Origin: CAZVEV01 sp964625865
GTDB lineage: Bacteria > Planctomycetota > Phycisphaerae > SM23-33
Length of the DNA stretch: 8,296 nucleotides
Assembly: GCA_964625865.1 (NCBI GenBank)
Contig: CAZVEV010000283.1
Coordinates: forward strand, 1-8,296
Direction of reading: 5' to 3'
Shown: piece by piece, positions 6,563-8,296 of the stretch
Position numbering within the stretch: position 1 is the first letter of the stretch
Layout of the letters: each line of letters begins with the position of its first letter
Notes under the pieces: generated by a model
Databases searched by the model: none
Told to the model about the DNA's origin: nothing
The model's input: the letters and a program-made list of their open reading frames with translations, nothing else
Position numbers and translations under genes: made by a program

Positions 6563-6579
6563 GCGGGGCAACGCCCCGC
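6563..6579 (+). terminator. Short GC hairpin right after the oxidoreductase stop
   Basis: GCGGGGC (6563-6569) and GCCCCGC (6573-6579) pair perfectly around a 3-nt loop, two bases after the TAG. Only a loose GTGTCTTTG follows, not a U-tract. It may stop or stabilise the upstream mRNA, and it may also be the left end of the repeat element that follows. Confidence 0.4.
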
Positions 6580-6588
6580 GTGTCTTTG

Positions 6589-6722
6589 CCGGTGCCGTGG
6601 GCTGCGAAGCGGAGCTTGTGGGTGCGTCATGTGACGAGATATGCCTCGTTTCGAACAGACCTCTTGCGTTCTCACCCACAAGCTTCGCCCTTCGGGCTCC
6701 GCTTGAGGGTGGCACCCGGTGC
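6589..6722. repeat. MITE-like imperfect inverted-repeat element
   Basis: AGCTTGTGGGTG (6613-6624) and CACCCACAAGCT (6673-6684) are perfect 12-bp inverted arms. The complementarity continues outward in blocks: AAGCGG (6607-6612) with CCGCTT (6699-6704), and GGTGCC (6591-6596) with GGCACC (6711-6716). The right arm is interrupted by a hairpin (AAGC..GCCC-ttc-GGGC..GCTT, 6680-6704). The centre holds ACGAG...CTCGT (6634-6649). It has no coding content. The arrangement suggests a non-autonomous palindromic repeat, but the copy number in the genome is unknown. Confidence 0.5.
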
Positions 6723-6734
6723 GGGGTTTTCCGG

Positions 6735-6762
6735 TTGCGATGTCCTTCGTGCGTGCTATCAT
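6735..6762 (+). promoter_or_regulatory. Extended -10 promoter for the lipoprotein gene
   Basis: TTGCGA (6735-6740), 16 nt, then TATCAT (6757-6762, 5 of 6), with TG one base upstream of the -10 (6754-6755). Transcription would start near 6769, about 46 nt before the ATG. It lies just to the right of the inverted-repeat element, so the lipoprotein is expressed independently of the oxidoreductase gene. Confidence 0.5.
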
Positions 6763-6814
6763 GCGCCCATTGCCTCGACGAACATCGTTTCTAACCTGTG
6801 AAAGGAGACTTGCG

Positions 6815-7534
6815 ATGACAGACGGCAGACACTTCTCACGTGCGGGACTCATCATTCTCCTGGGATGCCTGATCGCCGCCCCCGGCTGCGGGATCGTTTC
6901 GGACCTGTTCGGCCCCGGCGAGATTACGCCCACCGAGGCCATCAGTGATCTGGTCACCCCGGCTGTCGAAATCGACCAGCCGGGCGATGCGCACTTCGTG
7001 ATGACCTGGAAGCTGCTGGGCCCGTTCACGTTCGATGAAGACGACTTCGGCGGCGGTCACCAGCAGGCGGCTTCGGACGGGGCGTTCATGCCCGACGAGG
7101 CGTGTCTGAACGGCACGCAGAAGGCGCCGGCCGAGACGGCCTGGAAGACCGTGGCGTTCTCAAGTTTCAACGGCAATGGGAAGGTCGATCTCGACAAGCA
7201 GTATGACCGCGTCGAACACGCCGCGGCCTACGCCGTGGCCTGGGTCCATTGCCCCCAGGAGATCACCAACGCCAAGCTGCTGATCGGCAGCGACGACTAC
7301 ATCACCGTCTGGATCAATCGCGAACTGGTGTTCACGTACAACGTCGAGCGCCGAGCCGGACAGGCCGACGACGACGTGGTCGAAGGCATTACGCTGAAGA
7401 AAGGCTTCAATCGAATCGTCGTCAAGTGCGTCGACGTGGTGTTCGGATGGGACTTCTACCTCCGCTTCGCCGACGCCGACTACAAGGCGTTCGTCACCAC
7501 CCCCCGCCCGCCGGTGCCCAAACCCGCTGAGTGA
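6815..7534 (+). CDS. Predicted lipoprotein with galactose-binding-like beta-sandwich domain
   Basis: The 239-residue product starts with a short basic stretch, a hydrophobic helix (about 11-22) and a lipobox-like APGC ending at Cys25, so it is probably exported and lipid-anchored. The rest matches a domain pattern common in planctomycete extracellular proteins. It has WKLLGPF (65-71), a long acidic loop, KVDLDKQY (123-130), AYAVAWVHCP (138-147), IGSDDYITVWINRELVF (157-173), ITLKKGFNRIVVKC (192-205) and GWDFYLRF (211-218). Such domains resemble carbohydrate-binding beta-sandwiches with the SDD-x-VWxN turn. No enzyme domain is present. The C-terminus is Pro-rich (227-239). The start is fixed by AAAGGAG (6801-6807), 7 nt before ATG; a longer frame from 6719 would begin upstream of the predicted promoter and is rejected. 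It has its own promoter. The ligand and role are unknown; a link with the neighbouring oxidoreductase in sugar use is possible but unproven. Confidence 0.82.
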   Translation: MTDGRHFSRAGLIILLGCLIAAPGCGIVSDLFGPGEITPTEAISDLVTPAVEIDQPGDAHFVMTWKLLGPFTFDEDDFGGGHQQAASDGAFMPDEACLNGTQKAPAETAWKTVAFSSFNGNGKVDLDKQYDRVEHAAAYAVAWVHCPQEITNAKLLIGSDDYITVWINRELVFTYNVERRAGQADDDVVEGITLKKGFNRIVVKCVDVVFGWDFYLRFADADYKAFVTTPRPPVPKPAE

Positions 7535-7756
7535 GACGCCCCGGCCAATCCCGCGCACCGGGGGCAGCGAGAAAGGCATAACGGTGACCAGACCAATCGG
7601 CGCGGTCAGGCAGGAGGTCCGCTTCCAGGGCGGCAGACTCCGTCTGCGAGAGTTCTGATCGAGTGAGGCGGCCTATGCGGATCAGGTCCGCGCTCTGCGG
7701 GCCGCCGGCCCTCTCTCCGGCCCACAAAAAAATCTAACTCTCGTGGAAGAAAGTTC
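7535..7756. other. Gene-free hairpin-rich spacer after the lipoprotein gene
   Basis: No convincing gene is seen. A series of hairpins fills the region: GCCCCGG (7538-7544) with CCGGGGGC (7558-7565, one extra G) just after the lipoprotein stop, GCAGAC-tcc-GTCTGC (7633-7647), GCGGA-tcagg-TCCGC (7677-7691) and GGGCCG (7699-7704) with CGGCCC (7718-7723). An A7 tract follows at 7725-7731. The first hairpin may be the lipoprotein terminator although it lacks a U-tract. The others may be repeat units or part of an untranslated RNA. Confidence 0.4.
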
Positions 7757-7785
7757 TTGACACGACTTCCGATGCGGATGAGAAT
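7757..7785 (+). promoter_or_regulatory. Strong sigma70-type promoter for the secreted-protein gene
   Basis: A perfect -35 TTGACA (7757-7762), an ideal 17-nt spacer and a -10-like GAGAAT (7780-7785, 4 of 6). The -10 is overlapped by an inverted repeat TGAGA-ataG-TCTCA (7779-7792), which could be an operator. Transcription would start near 7792. Confidence 0.6.
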
Positions 7786-7791
7786 AGTCTC

Positions 7792-7925
7792 AACGCTCAC
7801 AGGGCTCGCACGTCGTAAGCTATCACGGGTGCCCGAATGATATGTTGGATCTTCATCGGTCAGGTGAAGTCCCATGGGTGGGACAGATAGCTGCGACCCG
7901 GGCCCGCACAACTAAGGAGATTGCC
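7792..7925 (+). ncRNA. Structured 5' leader, possible regulatory RNA
   Basis: The leader is about 134 nt. GTCG-ta-AGCTATC (7812-7824) pairs with GATAGCT-g-CGAC (7886-7897), giving a closing stem of 7 plus 4 bp. It encloses two further stems: CTTCA (7851-7855) with TGAAG (7865-7869), and GTCCC (7869-7873) with GGGAC (7880-7884). The direct repeat GGGCTCGCAC (7802-7811) and GGGCCCGCAC (7900-7909) flanks the fold. The fold ends close to the ribosome binding site. This is the size and shape of a multi-branched riboswitch, but it matches no class I can name. Confidence 0.4.
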
Positions 7926-8249
7926 ATGTATCGTACCCCGCTCTGGAGATCACCCGTCTGCCGCTGGCTCTGCTTGATGCTTCTGGTGTGTGGCTTCTTG
8001 GCCGGCCCGGCGCGAGGCGCCGAGGAGTTTTCGGCCTTTGCGTTAGGTTATTACTCGTACCGCAACACCCAGATAACCGTCTGGCACGAGGAAATGTCAA
8101 TCGGACTTCTGCCCGTGGTGGTCGGCAATGTGCATAAGATCACTACACACGGGTACGCGATGTTCGACCTGGGGGGTTTGAACGTCGCCAACGGCCGGAG
8201 CATCAGTAGTGGCAACCTCGTGGTGACCGGCCGCGGCGCCGATAGCTAG
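7926..8249 (+). CDS. Short secreted protein of unknown function
   Basis: This 107-residue product has a clear signal peptide: Arg-containing n-region (1-13), hydrophobic core LCLMLLVCGFLAG (15-27) and likely cleavage near ARG-A (29-32). The mature part of about 75 residues is rich in Tyr, Val, Gly and Ser (for example ALGYYSYRNTQITVWHEEM at 39-57) and looks beta-structured. I recognise no family, and no PEP-CTERM or sortase signal is present. The start is fixed by AAGGAG (7914-7919), 6 nt before ATG. The protein is short and ends abruptly after VVTGRGADS, so it may be the N-terminal part of a larger exported protein broken by a stop or frameshift; the flanking 47 bp are too short to tell. It is preceded by a strong promoter and structured leader, so expression is probably controlled. 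Confidence 0.6.
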   Translation: MYRTPLWRSPVCRWLCLMLLVCGFLAGPARGAEEFSAFALGYYSYRNTQITVWHEEMSIGLLPVVVGNVHKITTHGYAMFDLGGLNVANGRSISSGNLVVTGRGADS

Positions 8250-8250
8250 T

Positions 8251-8284
8251 GCCCGTGCGGAAAAGGCGTCTTTTTGCGGCGGGC
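8251..8284 (+). other. Hairpin directly after the last gene
   Basis: GCCCG (8251-8255) pairs with CGGGC (8280-8284), and inside it a gcggAAAA...TTTTTgc stretch can pair further with wobbles and one bulge. It begins one base after the stop codon. No U-tract follows within the window, so a terminator role is only possible. Confidence 0.3.
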
Positions 8285-8296
8285 GGGGCCGTGGGG

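Noticed and set aside
6719..7534. Longer 271-residue version of the lipoprotein starting at 6719
   Set aside because: It starts before the predicted promoter and would spoil the signal peptide. AAAGGAG sits correctly for the ATG at 6815.
7790..7910. Cyclic-di-GMP-I (GEMM) or cobalamin riboswitch
   Set aside because: CACAGGGC and GGTCAGG recall pieces of these classes, but the conserved cores (tetraloop and GACGCAAAGC for GEMM, B12 box for cobalamin) are absent.
7606..7911. Minus-strand 101-codon frame over the leader of the last gene
   Set aside because: No ribosome binding site or domain, and it conflicts with the strong plus-strand promoter and leader.

Overview
The window looks like chromosomal housekeeping DNA from a GC-rich Gram-negative bacterium. 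A member of the Planctomycetota (Phycisphaerae-like) fits best. This is inferred from a very long SecA (1234 residues) with a Cys-rich insertion, a lipoprotein with the 'GPF ... GSDD-x-VWxN ... LKKGxN' beta-sandwich domain that is very common in planctomycetes and verrucomicrobia, and repeat-rich intergenic DNA. No 16S or other definitive marker is present, so the assignment is tentative.

Left half, all on the minus strand (reading right to left): secA (5114-1410), an inverted pair of REP-like hairpins, a 75-residue orphan SEC-C zinc-binding protein (1256-1029), a GC-rich structured spacer, a cold-shock protein gene (607-401) with its own promoter and a leader of about 200 nt, two hairpins, and the first 71 codons of carA (214-1, cut by the window edge). 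The orphan SEC-C protein carries the same CxCx8CC module that ends SecA and probably works with SecA or arose from its tail.

Right half, all on the plus strand: a 327-bp divergent regulatory region (5115-5441) with a secA promoter and terminator-like leader hairpin on one side. On the other side are a promoter and a pair of near-identical operator-like palindromes for a Gfo/Idh/MocA-family oxidoreductase (5442-6560). Next come a MITE-like inverted-repeat element (about 6563-6730), a lipoprotein with its own extended -10 promoter (6815-7534), a gene-free hairpin-rich stretch, and a strong promoter with a structured leader of about 130 nt. That leader precedes a short secreted protein of unknown function (7926-8249).

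The genes do not form one pathway. The window joins protein export (SecA and the SEC-C protein), RNA chaperoning (Csp), pyrimidine/arginine precursor synthesis (CarA), a sugar-type oxidoreductase and two exported proteins. No mobile gene, CRISPR, tRNA or rRNA is visible. The most notable items are the SecA insertions, the orphan SEC-C gene, the paired operators, and the structured leaders upstream of secA and of the last gene.
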